Below, piece after piece: positions 46,025 through 55,600 of a DNA stretch of 64,000 bases. This DNA comes from Pricia mediterranea (GTDB lineage Bacteria > Bacteroidota > Bacteroidia > Flavobacteriales > Flavobacteriaceae). Every line of letters begins with the position of its first letter. Position 1 is the stretch's first letter. The stretch lies in NCBI RefSeq assembly GCF_032248455.1, contig NZ_JAVTTP010000001.1:3942001-4006000 (forward strand), in the 5' to 3' direction. The notes below the pieces were generated by a model that was not told the origin of the DNA, ran no database searches, and saw only the letters and a program-made list of their open reading frames with translations. The translations under genes and the position numbers were made by a program.

Positions 46025-47215
46025 TCAGGAGAGAAACTCATAAATCCCCGCAGCCCCTTGGCCAGTCCCCACGCACATTGTGACCAGTCCGTATTTCCCC
46101 TGCATGTTGCGTTTTCGCATTTCGTCGAAGAGTTGCACGGACAGTTTTGCACCGGTACATCCGAGAGGATGGCCCAGGGCAATGGCACCTCCGTTGACAT
46201 TGACGATGTCGTTGTCGAGCCCCAGTTCGCGAATAACGGCGATGGATTGGGAGGCGAAGGCCTCGTTGAGTTCGATAAGCTCGATATCATCCTGTTTTAG
46301 TCCGGCTTGCCTTAGGGCCTTGGGAACGGCGTATACGGGACCGATTCCCATAATCCGGGGGGGTACACCTGCGGCGGCATAGTTGACCAACCTTGCGATC
46401 GGTTCCAGATTCAGTTCCTTGACCATTTCCTCGCTCATCACCATGACAAAAGCTGCGCCATCGCTGGTCTGGGAGGAGTTCCCCGCCGTGACGGTACCGT
46501 TTTCGGCAAAAACGGGCCGTAATTTTGCCAAGGCCTCCAATGAGGTATCTTTTCGCGGACCCTCGTCCTTGGTCACGGTGTACGATTTCGTGTCTTTTTT
46601 GCCCTTGTTGTTGACATAGGTCTGCTCCACCTTGATGGGTACGATCTGGTCTTGAAAGCGGTCTTCCGCTTGGGCCTTAAGCGCTTTCTGATGGGAGTTG
46701 AAGGCAAATTCGTCCTGATCTTCGCGGGAGACATTGTATTCCTGCGCTACCGCCTCCGCGGTGTTGCCCATTCCCCAATAGTAGTCCTCATGCCCCTCTT
46801 TGGCCAAATCGTAGTTGAGTTCGGTCTTATAGCCGGTCATGGGTACGGAACTCATGCTTTCGGCGCCCCCGGCAATGATACAGTCCGCCATTCCGGATTG
46901 GATTTTAGCGGTGGCGATTCCGATGGTTTCGATGCCCGAAGAGCAGAACCGGTTGACCGTAACTCCTGGAACATCCACGATGTCGAGGCCCATTAACGAA
47001 ATCAACCGGGCCATGTTCAGTCCCTGGCTTCCTTCCGGCATCGCGTTCCCGACGATAACATCATCGATTCGTTTTTTGTCGAAATCGGGCAGGGCCTCCA
47101 TCATGTATTGGATGGTCTCCGCGGCGAGCTCATCGGTCCGTTTGAAACGGAAAACACCTTTTGGGGCCTTGCCGACGGCCGTTCTGTATGCTTTTACTAT
47201 GTATGCTTGCTTCAT
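46025..47215 (-). CDS. acetyl-CoA C-acyltransferase (3-ketoacyl-CoA thiolase, FadA-like)
   Basis: 396 residues from ATG 47215, giving [16 protein letters not shown]; the frame reaches a TTG at 47233 but that would run into repeat sequence. The nucleophile is in [12 protein letters not shown] (Cys about 88), and the C-terminal [17 protein letters not shown] and [14 protein letters not shown] hold the His and second Cys. It cleaves 3-ketoacyl-CoA to acetyl-CoA. It stands between FadE-like and FadN-like genes, separated from the latter by an inserted four-helix-bundle gene. Confidence 0.94.
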   Translation of the reverse strand: MKQAYIVKAYRTAVGKAPKGVFRFKRTDELAAETIQYMMEALPDFDKKRIDDVIVGNAMPEGSQGLNMARLISLMGLDIVDVPGVTVNRFCSSGIETIGIATAKIQSGMADCIIAGGAESMSSVPMTGYKTELNYDLAKEGHEDYYWGMGNTAEAVAQEYNVSREDQDEFAFNSHQKALKAQAEDRFQDQIVPIKVEQTYVNNKGKKDTKSYTVTKDEGPRKDTSLEALAKLRPVFAENGTVTAGNSSQTSDGAAFVMVMSEEMVKELNLEPIARLVNYAAAGVPPRIMGIGPVYAVPKALRQAGLKQDDIELIELNEAFASQSIAVIRELGLDNDIVNVNGGAIALGHPLGCTGAKLSVQLFDEMRKRNMQGKYGLVTMCVGTGQGAAGIYEFLS

Positions 47216-47228
47216 GGTCTTGTGTTTT

Positions 47229-47275
47229 GACAAAAAGACAAAAGGAGTAAAGATGAAAGACTAATGACCTAGACC
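47229..47275. repeat. 7-8 bp tandem tract between thiolase and four-helix-bundle genes
   Basis: Plus-strand units GACAAAAA, GACAAAAG, GAGTAAA, GATGAAA, GACTAAT, GACCTAG. The stop codon of the four-helix-bundle gene (47261-47263) lies inside, so its last residues GLGH are tract-encoded. Confidence 0.7.
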
Positions 47276-47617
47276 TCCTCGAAATCTTGATATCATTTTT
47301 TGTAATTGTTGAATTCGATCTTTGAGATTTTTAAATTTTTCTTCCTTAATGTATCCTTCGTTAAAGGCAACAACTAGTTGGGTTTCCCACTCAAAAGCAG
47401 AACCGAGACTGGTTTCTAAAAACTTTCCAAAATGTCTGTCAGTTCCTTTACTACTGCCCTCGGCAATGTTTGAAGGTATTGACACAGCACATCTATTCAT
47501 TTGATTTGCAAGCCCATATTTTTCATACTCTGGAAACGTTCTGGTCATTTTATATGAATCTCTAACCAAAGAAATTCCCTCGCTCCAAATCTTTAGTTTT
47601 CTGAAATTATGCGTCAT
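47261..47617 (-). CDS. four helix bundle protein (23S rRNA intervening-sequence protein family)
   Basis: 118 residues, almost wholly helical. FRKLKIWSEGISLVRDSYKM and FPEYEKYGLANQMNRCAVSI and PSNIAEGSSKGTDRHFGKFL are the hallmark blocks of the S23/IVP family, first seen in intervening sequences of 23S rRNA genes and related to the Avd accessory protein of diversity-generating retroelements. No rRNA or retroelement is nearby here. It interrupts an otherwise tight beta-oxidation operon and is bracketed by short tandem tracts on both sides. Function unknown. Confidence 0.92.
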   Translation of the reverse strand: MTHNFRKLKIWSEGISLVRDSYKMTRTFPEYEKYGLANQMNRCAVSIPSNIAEGSSKGTDRHFGKFLETSLGSAFEWETQLVVAFNEGYIKEEKFKNLKDRIQQLQKMISRFRGGLGH

Positions 47618-47672
47618 CCGTATGTATTGAGCTAAAATGTTTATTCCGCTGACCTTGTAAAAAAAACAAATT

Positions 47673-47712
47673 CCTTTTGTCCTTCATCTTTCTGTCCTTG
47701 CTCCTTTCGTCC
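47673..47712. repeat. 7-8 bp tandem tract between FadN-like and four-helix-bundle genes
   Basis: Plus-strand units such as CCTTTTGT, CCTTCATC, TTTCTGTC. The order resembles the tract at 60220-60257. It begins 6 bp after the stop of the FadN-like gene (minus strand). Confidence 0.65.
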
Positions 47713-47717
47713 AGGAA

Positions 47718-50123
47718 TTAATTCCGCAACGGCTTCCCCGACTTCAACATATGCTGAATCCGCTCCAGGGTTTTTCGTTCGGTACATAGCGATAGAAAGG
47801 CTTCGCGTTCCAGATCTAACAGATATTGTTCTGAAACTTCGGTGGGTTCGGACAAATCGCCCCCGGCCATAACGTAGGCGAGCTTGTTCGCGATTTTTTT
47901 GTCGTGTTCGCTGATGTATCTACTGGCTTCCATGGAATCGGTGCCAACTAGGAACATGCCCAACGCCTGTTTACCCAATACTTTTACATCGGTTCTTTGG
48001 ATGGGCTGTGTATAGCCGGCTTCTGCCATGAGTTGGGCATGGGCCTTGGCGGTGGCAATCTGTCTGTCTTTATTGACGACAACGATATCTTTCCCGGGTT
48101 GTAGGTAGCCTAAGTCGTAAGCTTCATAGGCGGAAGTGGATACTTTGGCCATCCCGATGGTCAAAAAGTATTCCTGTAGCACGTTCAGTTCCACATCGCC
48201 CTTTCGAAAGGTGTCCTGCGCGCGAAGGGCCATTTCTTTGGAGCCTCCGCCCCCGGGAATGACCCCGACGCCGAATTCTACCAGCCCGATATAGGTTTCC
48301 GCCGCGGCAACTACCTTATCGGCATGCAGGGATAGCTCGCACCCGCCGCCCAAGGTCATATCGTGGGGGGCGGATACGGTGGGAATGGCGGAGTACCGCA
48401 TGCGCATCATGGTATCCTGAAACATTTTGATGGCCATATTCAACTCGTCGTATTCCTGTTCGACGGCCATCATAAATATCATACCGATGTTGGCGCCGAC
48501 GGAGAAATTTTTCCCTTGATTGCCGACGACCAAGCCTTGAAAATCTTTTTCGGCCCTATCGATAGCAGTATTTAGGCCCGCCAGGACGTCCCCACCGATA
48601 GTGTTCATTTTGGACTGGAATTCTACGTTCAGGATGCCATCGCCCAAATCTTCGACGACCACACCCTTGTTTTTGAAGACTTCCTTGGATTTTCGGATGT
48701 TGTCCAAAATGATAAAGGCGTCCTGTCCGGGGACCTTTTTCATGGATTTGGAGGGAATATCGTAATAATATGATGCCCCGTCCTTTACAGTGTAGAAAGA
48801 CTCTATACCCGCTTCCTTCATTTCTTGTACCCATGACGCGGCTTTCAAATCCAGTGCCTTAATTAGCTCCAAACCTTTGTCGAGCCCGATGGCATCCCAA
48901 ATCTGGAAGGGACCGTGACCCCAGCCGAAGCCCGCCCGCATGGCATCGTCGATTTTATAGAGCTCATCGGTAATCTCGGGGATCCGGTTGGAGGAATAGG
49001 CGAACAAGGCTCCAAAATTCCTACGATAGAACTCCCCGGGCTTTTCGCTGTCGTTGACCAGCACCTCAAAACGGTCGATGACATGGTCGATGGTCTTCGT
49101 CTTGTCCAGAACCGAAAATTTCTTGCTTTTCTTGGGACGATACTCCATTTTATCGAGATCGAGCCCTAGAATCTCGCTCTTACCGTCCTTATCCTTTATT
49201 TTTTTGTAGAAACCTTGACCGGTTTTGCTACCGTACCATTCGTTTTCCACCATGGTATCGATAAAATCCGGCAGTTTAAAGACGCTCCGACGCTCGTCAT
49301 CGGGACAGTTTTCGTAGATTCCGTTGGCCACATGGACCAAGGTATCGAGACCTACCACGTCCACCGTTCTGAACGTGGCCGATTTTGGGCGGCCGATGAC
49401 CGGACCGGTAAGTTTATCGACCTCCTCTACGGTCATATCCATATCCTTTACCGTATGAAAAAGGCTTTGAATGCTGAAGGTGCCGATGCGGTTGCCGATA
49501 AAGGCGGGCGTATCTTTGGCGATGACGGAAGTTTTCCCCAAGAATTTTTCGCCGAATGCGTTCAAAAAATCAAGGACTTCCGGCAAGGTCTTGGGTCCCG
49601 GAATGATCTCGAACAGGTCTAAGTACCGAACGGGATTGAAAAAATGCGTGCCACAGAAATGCTTCTGGAAGTCTTCACTACGACCTTCGGACATAAAATG
49701 GATGGGAATGCCGGAAGTGTTGGAAGTGATCAGAGTACCCGGGGTTCGGTGCTTATCGAGTTTTTCGAAGACTTGTTTCTTGATATCCAAACGCTCTACG
49801 ACTACCTCTATGATCCAGTCCACCTCGGATACCTTGTCGATATCGTCTTCCATGTTGCCCGTACTTATCCTACTGGCAAAATCCTGATGGTAGATAGGGG
49901 AGGGCTTTGATTTCAGGGCCGAGGCCAATGAATCGTTAACCAAGCGGTTGCGGACGACCTTGTCATCCAAGGTGAGTCCCTTTGCTTTCTCCTTGTCGTT
50001 CAGTTCGCGGGGAACGATGTCGAGCAAGAGCACCTTTACCCCGATATTGGCAAAATGGCAGGCTATGCCACTCCCCATGATTCCCGATCCGATGACCGCT
50101 ACCTTTTTGATATGTTTGTTCAC
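47718..50123 (-). CDS. 3-hydroxyacyl-CoA dehydrogenase / enoyl-CoA hydratase fusion (FadN-like)
   Basis: 801 residues in the order dehydrogenase then hydratase, the FadN rather than the FadB arrangement. N-terminal Rossmann loop VAVIGSGIMGSGIACHFANI, catalytic GTHFFNPVRYLDLFEII, and DTPAFIGNRIG; the second 3HCDH domain is near residues 370-450. The crotonase domain (about 500-700) carries FSVGANIG, LGGGCELSLHAD and GLVEFGVGVIPGGGG, with both expected glutamates. It performs hydration and NAD-dependent oxidation in beta-oxidation. 22 bp downstream of the MarR-type regulator gene. Confidence 0.93.
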   Translation of the reverse strand: MNKHIKKVAVIGSGIMGSGIACHFANIGVKVLLLDIVPRELNDKEKAKGLTLDDKVVRNRLVNDSLASALKSKPSPIYHQDFASRISTGNMEDDIDKVSEVDWIIEVVVERLDIKKQVFEKLDKHRTPGTLITSNTSGIPIHFMSEGRSEDFQKHFCGTHFFNPVRYLDLFEIIPGPKTLPEVLDFLNAFGEKFLGKTSVIAKDTPAFIGNRIGTFSIQSLFHTVKDMDMTVEEVDKLTGPVIGRPKSATFRTVDVVGLDTLVHVANGIYENCPDDERRSVFKLPDFIDTMVENEWYGSKTGQGFYKKIKDKDGKSEILGLDLDKMEYRPKKSKKFSVLDKTKTIDHVIDRFEVLVNDSEKPGEFYRRNFGALFAYSSNRIPEITDELYKIDDAMRAGFGWGHGPFQIWDAIGLDKGLELIKALDLKAASWVQEMKEAGIESFYTVKDGASYYYDIPSKSMKKVPGQDAFIILDNIRKSKEVFKNKGVVVEDLGDGILNVEFQSKMNTIGGDVLAGLNTAIDRAEKDFQGLVVGNQGKNFSVGANIGMIFMMAVEQEYDELNMAIKMFQDTMMRMRYSAIPTVSAPHDMTLGGGCELSLHADKVVAAAETYIGLVEFGVGVIPGGGGSKEMALRAQDTFRKGDVELNVLQEYFLTIGMAKVSTSAYEAYDLGYLQPGKDIVVVNKDRQIATAKAHAQLMAEAGYTQPIQRTDVKVLGKQALGMFLVGTDSMEASRYISEHDKKIANKLAYVMAGGDLSEPTEVSEQYLLDLEREAFLSLCTERKTLERIQHMLKSGKPLRN

Positions 50124-50145
50124 TGCTTTCGTTTTTTGTTGGGTA

Positions 50146-50595
50146 TTATTTTGCCGAATGATTTAGATATATATTCTTTTCGGAAACCAACTGATTGATG
50201 GTTTCCATGACCTCAAAAAAGCCTTCCAATTTCTCTTGGGATACATGTTTCCTGACCGTTTGGTTGAATTGCAGTACCACATTTTTGGAATCCTCCCTTT
50301 TTTCCAGGCCGAATTCCGTTAGGTAAATCAACACGCCGCGTCCGTCATTTGGGTTAGGCTTGCGCTCGATCATGCCCTGGGTTTCCATCCGTTTTAGAAT
50401 ACGGGACAGGCTGGTCGCTTCCATGCCCATTTTGGGGCCCAAGGCCGTCGAGGGAGTACCCGTTTTCGGATCTATGCTCAGCAAGGTAAATCCCACCGCC
50501 ATGGTCGAACCGAACTTTTTGGCTTCTTCGTTGTACATTCGGGCGACGGCCTGCCATGTGGCACGAAGGGCATAATCGATGGTGATTTCTTTCAT
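50146..50595 (-). CDS. MarR-family transcriptional regulator
   Basis: 149 residues from ATG 50595 (MKEITIDYALRATWQAVARM); the open frame extends to 50640 but crosses the promoter. The winged helix spans MGMEATSLSRILKRMETQGM and IERKPNPNDGRGVLIYLTEFG. First gene of the minus-strand run marR-fadN-(four-helix)-fadA-fadE, so it probably controls that operon in response to an acyl-CoA or fatty acid. A 12-bp palindrome in its own promoter is a likely binding site. Confidence 0.9.
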   Translation of the reverse strand: MKEITIDYALRATWQAVARMYNEEAKKFGSTMAVGFTLLSIDPKTGTPSTALGPKMGMEATSLSRILKRMETQGMIERKPNPNDGRGVLIYLTEFGLEKREDSKNVVLQFNQTVRKHVSQEKLEGFFEVMETINQLVSEKNIYLNHSAK

Positions 50596-50613
50596 CGGGC
50601 TTGGTTGGAATAC

Positions 50614-50621
50614 CAAATATA
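50614..50621 (-). promoter_or_regulatory. promoter -7 box of the marR-fad operon
   Basis: TATATTTG on the minus strand, exact match to TAnnTTTG, 18 bp before the marR start codon. Confidence 0.6.
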
Positions 50622-50633
50622 GCAAATATTTAT

Positions 50634-50645
50634 TATGCACGCATA
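50634..50645. promoter_or_regulatory. candidate MarR operator palindrome
   Basis: TATGC-AC-GCATA, perfect 5-bp arms, 13 bp upstream of the -7 box and therefore inside the promoter. Position and symmetry fit an autorepressor site; assignment is inference. Confidence 0.45.
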
Positions 50646-50779
50646 GTAAAAGGAATTAATTTTAGCATCTCCAGCGAGGAAATCCGTTTCACAAACTATG
50701 AAGATTGAAACGAACTGGCCACGGAAGATAAGAGGGACCAAAAGACGGTTTAGGATTTTTCGTTTAGGATTCTAGAGTC

Positions 50780-52552
50780 TCAATGCCCATACATATCATT
50801 ATACAGATACATGTATTTTTCCTTTACGATCTTGCGCCGTAATTTCATGGTCGGGGTAAGGTGCCCATCGGTGGTGGTCCACACATCGGGGGTCAGGCGA
50901 AAGACCTTGACCTTTTCCCATTTGGCAAATTTTTCGTTGGCTTTGTCAACTTCCTCTTGATATCGGTCCAATACCTGTTTGTTTAGAACAATATCGGAGT
51001 TTTCAGGAACGGTGATGCCGTGCCTTGTGGCCCATTGGTGTAAAAATTCAAAGTCTGGCTGAATCAGGGCGGCGGGCATTTTTTCGCTTTCCCCGACGAC
51101 CATGACCTGTTCGATGAAACGGGATTGCTTCAACCGGTTCTCCAATAGCTGCGGAGCGACATATTTGCCCCCAGAAGTCTTGAACATTTCCTTTTTTCTA
51201 TCGGTAATTTTCAGAAACCCCTCCGCATCGACTTCTCCGATGTCTCCCGTATGGAAATAGCCATCGACCATTACCTTTTCGGTCATCGCCTTATCCTTAT
51301 AATACCCCATCATGACCTGTGGCCCTTTGATACAGATTTCGCCGTCATCGGCAATTTTCACCTCGGTCCTCTCTAGGGGAATTCCCACCGTGCCGATTTT
51401 AAAACCATGGTCGCGCATATCGTTGACCGAGATAACGGGCGAGGTTTCCGTCAAACCGTAGCCTTCCATCAGTCCGAACTCCGCGGCATTGAATATCCGG
51501 GAAAGTCGAGGCTGTAAGGCCGCACTGCCCGAGGCGATCAGGCCCAGATTGCCCCCGAGCCCTTCCTTCCACTTGCTGAATATCAACTTGCGGGCCACCG
51601 CCAATTTTTGCTCGTACCACCAGCCGTTGCGGCCGTATGGTTCGTATTTCAATCCCAAGTCCACTGCCCAAAAGAAGAGGGACTTTTTGATGCCCGTAAG
51701 CTCCGTGCCCTTGGCGATGATTTTGTCATATACCTTTTCCAGCAAACGCGGAACCGCCGTCATGACATGGGGACCGGTTTCCTTGAGGTTCTCACTGATT
51801 TTATCCAGCGACTCGGCGAAATAGATGCTGACCCCCCGATATTGGTACAGGTACATCAACATGCGTTCGTACACATGGCAGACCGGTAAAAAGCTAAGGG
51901 ATTTCGTATCACCGTCCTTGATGGGGAAACGCTTGGAACTTTCAATGGCATTGCTGACCAGATTATCATGGGAGAGCATGACGCCTTTCGGTTTCCCGGT
52001 GGTCCCTGAAGTATAGATTAATGTGGCCAGGTCTTCAGCCTTGACCGCATCCTTTAATTTTTGGACTTCCGATTGGTTCGAATCGTCGGCACCGAGTTCG
52101 AGCACCTCGTTCCAATTGTCGCAATCGGATAGTTCATCGAAGGAGTAGATCTTCTTGAGACTGGGTACCTGGTCCTGAACGGCCTTTACCTTATCGTACA
52201 CCTCGCGGCAGGAGACAAAACAGTAGGTCGATTCGGAATGGTTCAGCACATAGGTATATTCCTCTTCGGATATAGTGGGATATATGGGTACGTTTTGTGC
52301 GCCGAGCTGTAGGATGCCGATATCCATAATGTTCCATTCCGTTCGGTTGGTCATGGAAATTACGGCGATTTTTTCGTTGGGTTTTATCCCGAGCCGCAGC
52401 AGGCCCCGACTGATGGCATTGGCCTTGTCCACATACTCCTGAGTGGACGTGGCCACCCATTTTCCGTCGTATTTGGTGATAAGGGACGCCTTCAGGTTAT
52501 ATTTTTCCAGCTGGTACTGGGGAAAATCGAAAAGTCGGGTGATGTCTTGCAT
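50780..52552 (-). CDS. long-chain fatty-acid-CoA ligase (AMP-binding, FadD-like)
   Basis: 590 residues. P-loop-like A3 motif LIYTSGTTGKPKGVM (near residue 180), GYGLTETSP, YFHTGDIGEVD and the linker motif FLKITDRKKEMFKTSGGKYV are all present. It activates fatty acids as acyl-CoA, feeding the beta-oxidation operon that starts 185 bp downstream. It lies 51 bp after purL on the same strand; a near-match -7 box (TATATTTC, minus strand, 52573-52580) could give it its own promoter. Confidence 0.93.
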   Translation of the reverse strand: MQDITRLFDFPQYQLEKYNLKASLITKYDGKWVATSTQEYVDKANAISRGLLRLGIKPNEKIAVISMTNRTEWNIMDIGILQLGAQNVPIYPTISEEEYTYVLNHSESTYCFVSCREVYDKVKAVQDQVPSLKKIYSFDELSDCDNWNEVLELGADDSNQSEVQKLKDAVKAEDLATLIYTSGTTGKPKGVMLSHDNLVSNAIESSKRFPIKDGDTKSLSFLPVCHVYERMLMYLYQYRGVSIYFAESLDKISENLKETGPHVMTAVPRLLEKVYDKIIAKGTELTGIKKSLFFWAVDLGLKYEPYGRNGWWYEQKLAVARKLIFSKWKEGLGGNLGLIASGSAALQPRLSRIFNAAEFGLMEGYGLTETSPVISVNDMRDHGFKIGTVGIPLERTEVKIADDGEICIKGPQVMMGYYKDKAMTEKVMVDGYFHTGDIGEVDAEGFLKITDRKKEMFKTSGGKYVAPQLLENRLKQSRFIEQVMVVGESEKMPAALIQPDFEFLHQWATRHGITVPENSDIVLNKQVLDRYQEEVDKANEKFAKWEKVKVFRLTPDVWTTTDGHLTPTMKLRRKIVKEKYMYLYNDMYGH

Positions 52553-52603
52553 GGTCTGTTCGAATGGTTGTTGAAATATAGGAAAAAATTTAATGGGTAA
52601 CTG

Positions 52604-55600
52604 TTAAAGCTTATTTTGCTCGACCCACTCCTTGGCATTTACAAAGGCCTGCAACCACGGCGAAACGTCGTCGTTTCTCTCTTTTGGATAATGGGCCCAG
52701 TTCCATGGAAATATGGAACGTTCGATGTGCGGCATGGTTACAAGATGCCGACCGGTTTTGTCGCAGAGCATTGCAGTATTGTAGTCACTGCCATTGGGAT
52801 TGGCAGGATAGCCCTCATACCCGTATTTCGCCACGATATCGTAGTTTTCTTCGGATAGGGGGAGGACGAACTTGCCCTCGCCATGTGAAATCCATACCCC
52901 CAAGCTGCAGCCTTCCAGACCGGATAGCATCACGGAGTTGTTTTTTTGGATTTTTACCGAACCAAAATTGCTTTCGTGCTTGTGGGAATCGTTATAGGTC
53001 ATTTTCCCTTGAACTTGGTGCTCGGGATTGATGAGGTCCAGTTCCATAAACAGTTGACAGCCGTTGCAGATGCCGATGGACAGCGTGTCGGGCCGGGCGA
53101 AGAAGTTTTTAAGGGCCGTATTCGCCTTTTCGTTGTATTTAAAGGCCCCCGCCCATCCTTTGGCGCTGCCCAGAACATCGGAATTGGAGAAGCCTCCGAC
53201 GGCCCCGATAAACTGGATATCTTCTAAGGTCTCGCGGCCCGAAATCAGGTCGGTCATATGCACGTCCTTGACATCAAAGCCCGCCAGGTACATGGCATTG
53301 GCCATCTCCCGCTCGGAGTTGCTGCCCTTTTCTCGGAGAATGGCGGCTTTTGGCTTCTCGACTGCGCCCGAAGTGACGCCCGATGTCCCGTCGAGCCTCT
53401 TGTCATCGCTGGGGACAGGTTCGGTCGAGATCGTGGAGTCGCCGCCACCTTCTGTCCGGTCGAGCGCAGTAGAGACCTCCCCGTCATGACCTCTCGACTG
53501 CGCTCGAGGAGACAGTTGGCCCGTGAAGTTATCCGGAAACTTGTACCTTAAACTTTGTTCCTTATAATTATTGTACCGCTCCTTCGCCAGGCCATTGGCG
53601 GTCTGTCGGTCATCCAATAAGAACGAGGTTTCGTACCAGGTATCCCGTAAGGAAGCGATGTTCAATCCCATTTCCATCCCGCCGTTCTTGATGGTCAATG
53701 TACCTTCGGACACGACTTCCCCAATTTTTACAAATTCGATTTCGGCCTCGGAAAGGGTTTTCTCGAGGGACGCATCCCCCTGAAAAACAATACCCGTATT
53801 TTCGGAAAACAGCAATTTTATGGTATCGGATTCCCCTAAATCGGATAGGTCCAATTCGGCTCCCAAGTCGTTGTCGGCAAAACACATTTCCAATAAGGTG
53901 GTAATCAATCCTCCGGATGCAACATCGTGACCGGCAACGATTTGTCCCTCTTTAATTAGAGCCTGAATGGTATTAAAGGCGGATTTAAAATAAGGGGTAT
54001 CGATAACGTTGGGCGCTTCATTTCCGACGGCATTTCGAACCTGTCCAAAGGATGAACCTCCCAATTTGTATGGGTCTTTCGACAGGTTTATGTAGTAAAT
54101 CGACCCCCCAGCCTCTTGTAATACGGGTTCCACGACTTTGGTGATGTCGGAACAGTGGCCGGCGGCGGAAATAATGACCGTTCCGGGGGAGATGACCTCG
54201 CCATCGGGATATTTTTGTTTCATGGAAAGGGAGTCCTTGCCTGTGGGCACGTTGATGCCCAAGTCGATGGCAAAGTCCGAAATTGCCTGGACGGCCTCGT
54301 ACAACCGGGCATCCTCGCCCTCGTTTTTGCAAGGCCACATCCAGTTGGCGGAAAGGGAAACGGATTTTAGTCCTTCTTCCAGCGGGGCCCAGATGATGTT
54401 GGTCAGCGCCTCTGCGATGCTGTTTCTGCTTCCGGCGGTAGGGTCGATCACTCCCGAGATGGGGGAGTGGCCGATACTCGTGGCGATGCCCTCCATGCCC
54501 CTGAAATCCAATGCCATGACGGCGCAGTTGTTCAGGGGCAGCTGCAAAGGCCCCGCGCATTGTTGTTTCGCCACCCGTCCGCCGACGCAGCGGTCGACCT
54601 TGTTGGTCAGCCAGTCCTTACAGGCGACAGCTTCCAACTGCAGCACCTGTTGCAGGTAATCGTGGAAAAATTCGAGGGAATAGTCCGCATCTTGGTAGGT
54701 TCTCTTGATAGTGGTGTCGGTCAGGACCGTCTTGGGGGAGCTTCTGAAGATATCGGAGAGGTTGACGTCCATGGGCATTTGGCCGCTGGATGCGGAGGCA
54801 AAGGTAAATCGGTCGTCAGCGGTAACCTTGCCCACGGTGTACATCGGCGATCGTTCGCGTTCGGCGATCCGGGCGAGCAGATCGGTGTCTTTTTGACCGA
54901 TGACCAGCCCCATTCGCTCTTGTGATTCGTTGCCGATCACTTCCTTGGCGGATAGGGTAGGGTCTCCGACGGGAAGCTTGTCCAAATCGATTTTCCCGCC
55001 GGTATCCTCGACGAGTTCGGACAGGCAGTTGAGGTGTCCCCCTGCACCGTGATCGTGGATGGAGACAATGGGATTGCTGTCATTTTCGACCATCCCTCGG
55101 ATGGCATTGGCGGCCCGTTTCTGCATTTCGGGATTGGACCGTTGCACGGCATTGAGCTCGATGGCGGAATCGAATTCCCCAGTATCCGCGCTCGACACGG
55201 CAGCACCGCCCATTCCGATACGGTAGTTGTCGCCACCTAGGATGACGATGTCGTCCCCTGCGTTCGGGGTGCCCTTCAAGGCCTGTTCCGCTTTTGCATA
55301 TCCGATTCCCCCGGCCTGCATGATGACCTTGTCGTAGCCGAGCCTTCTATTTTCTTCGGAATGCTCAAAGGTCAATACCGATCCCGCAATCAAAGGCTGT
55401 CCGAATTTATTCCCAAAATCCGAAGCCCCGTTGGAGGCCTTGATCAGGATGTCCATAGGGGTCTGGTAGAGCCAATCGCGTTCAGGCATCGCGTTTTCCC
55501 ACGGCCTGTCTAGAGCGGAGCCGGAAGGTCTGGCTTGGGCAGGGTCGGATGAAGCGGCTCCGCTACCGGAATCCGAACCTTCTTTCAATCGGGAATAGGC

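Noticed and set aside
44179-46290. N-terminal 99-residue extension of the acyl-CoA dehydrogenase frame
   Set aside because: It lies antisense-free but in another frame over the thiolase gene, is Pro/Ser/Cys-rich without family similarity, and the conserved start is ATG 45993.
27148-47617. Diversity-generating retroelement, suggested by the Avd-like four-helix-bundle family
   Set aside because: No reverse transcriptase, template repeat or variable C-type lectin gene is present near the gene.
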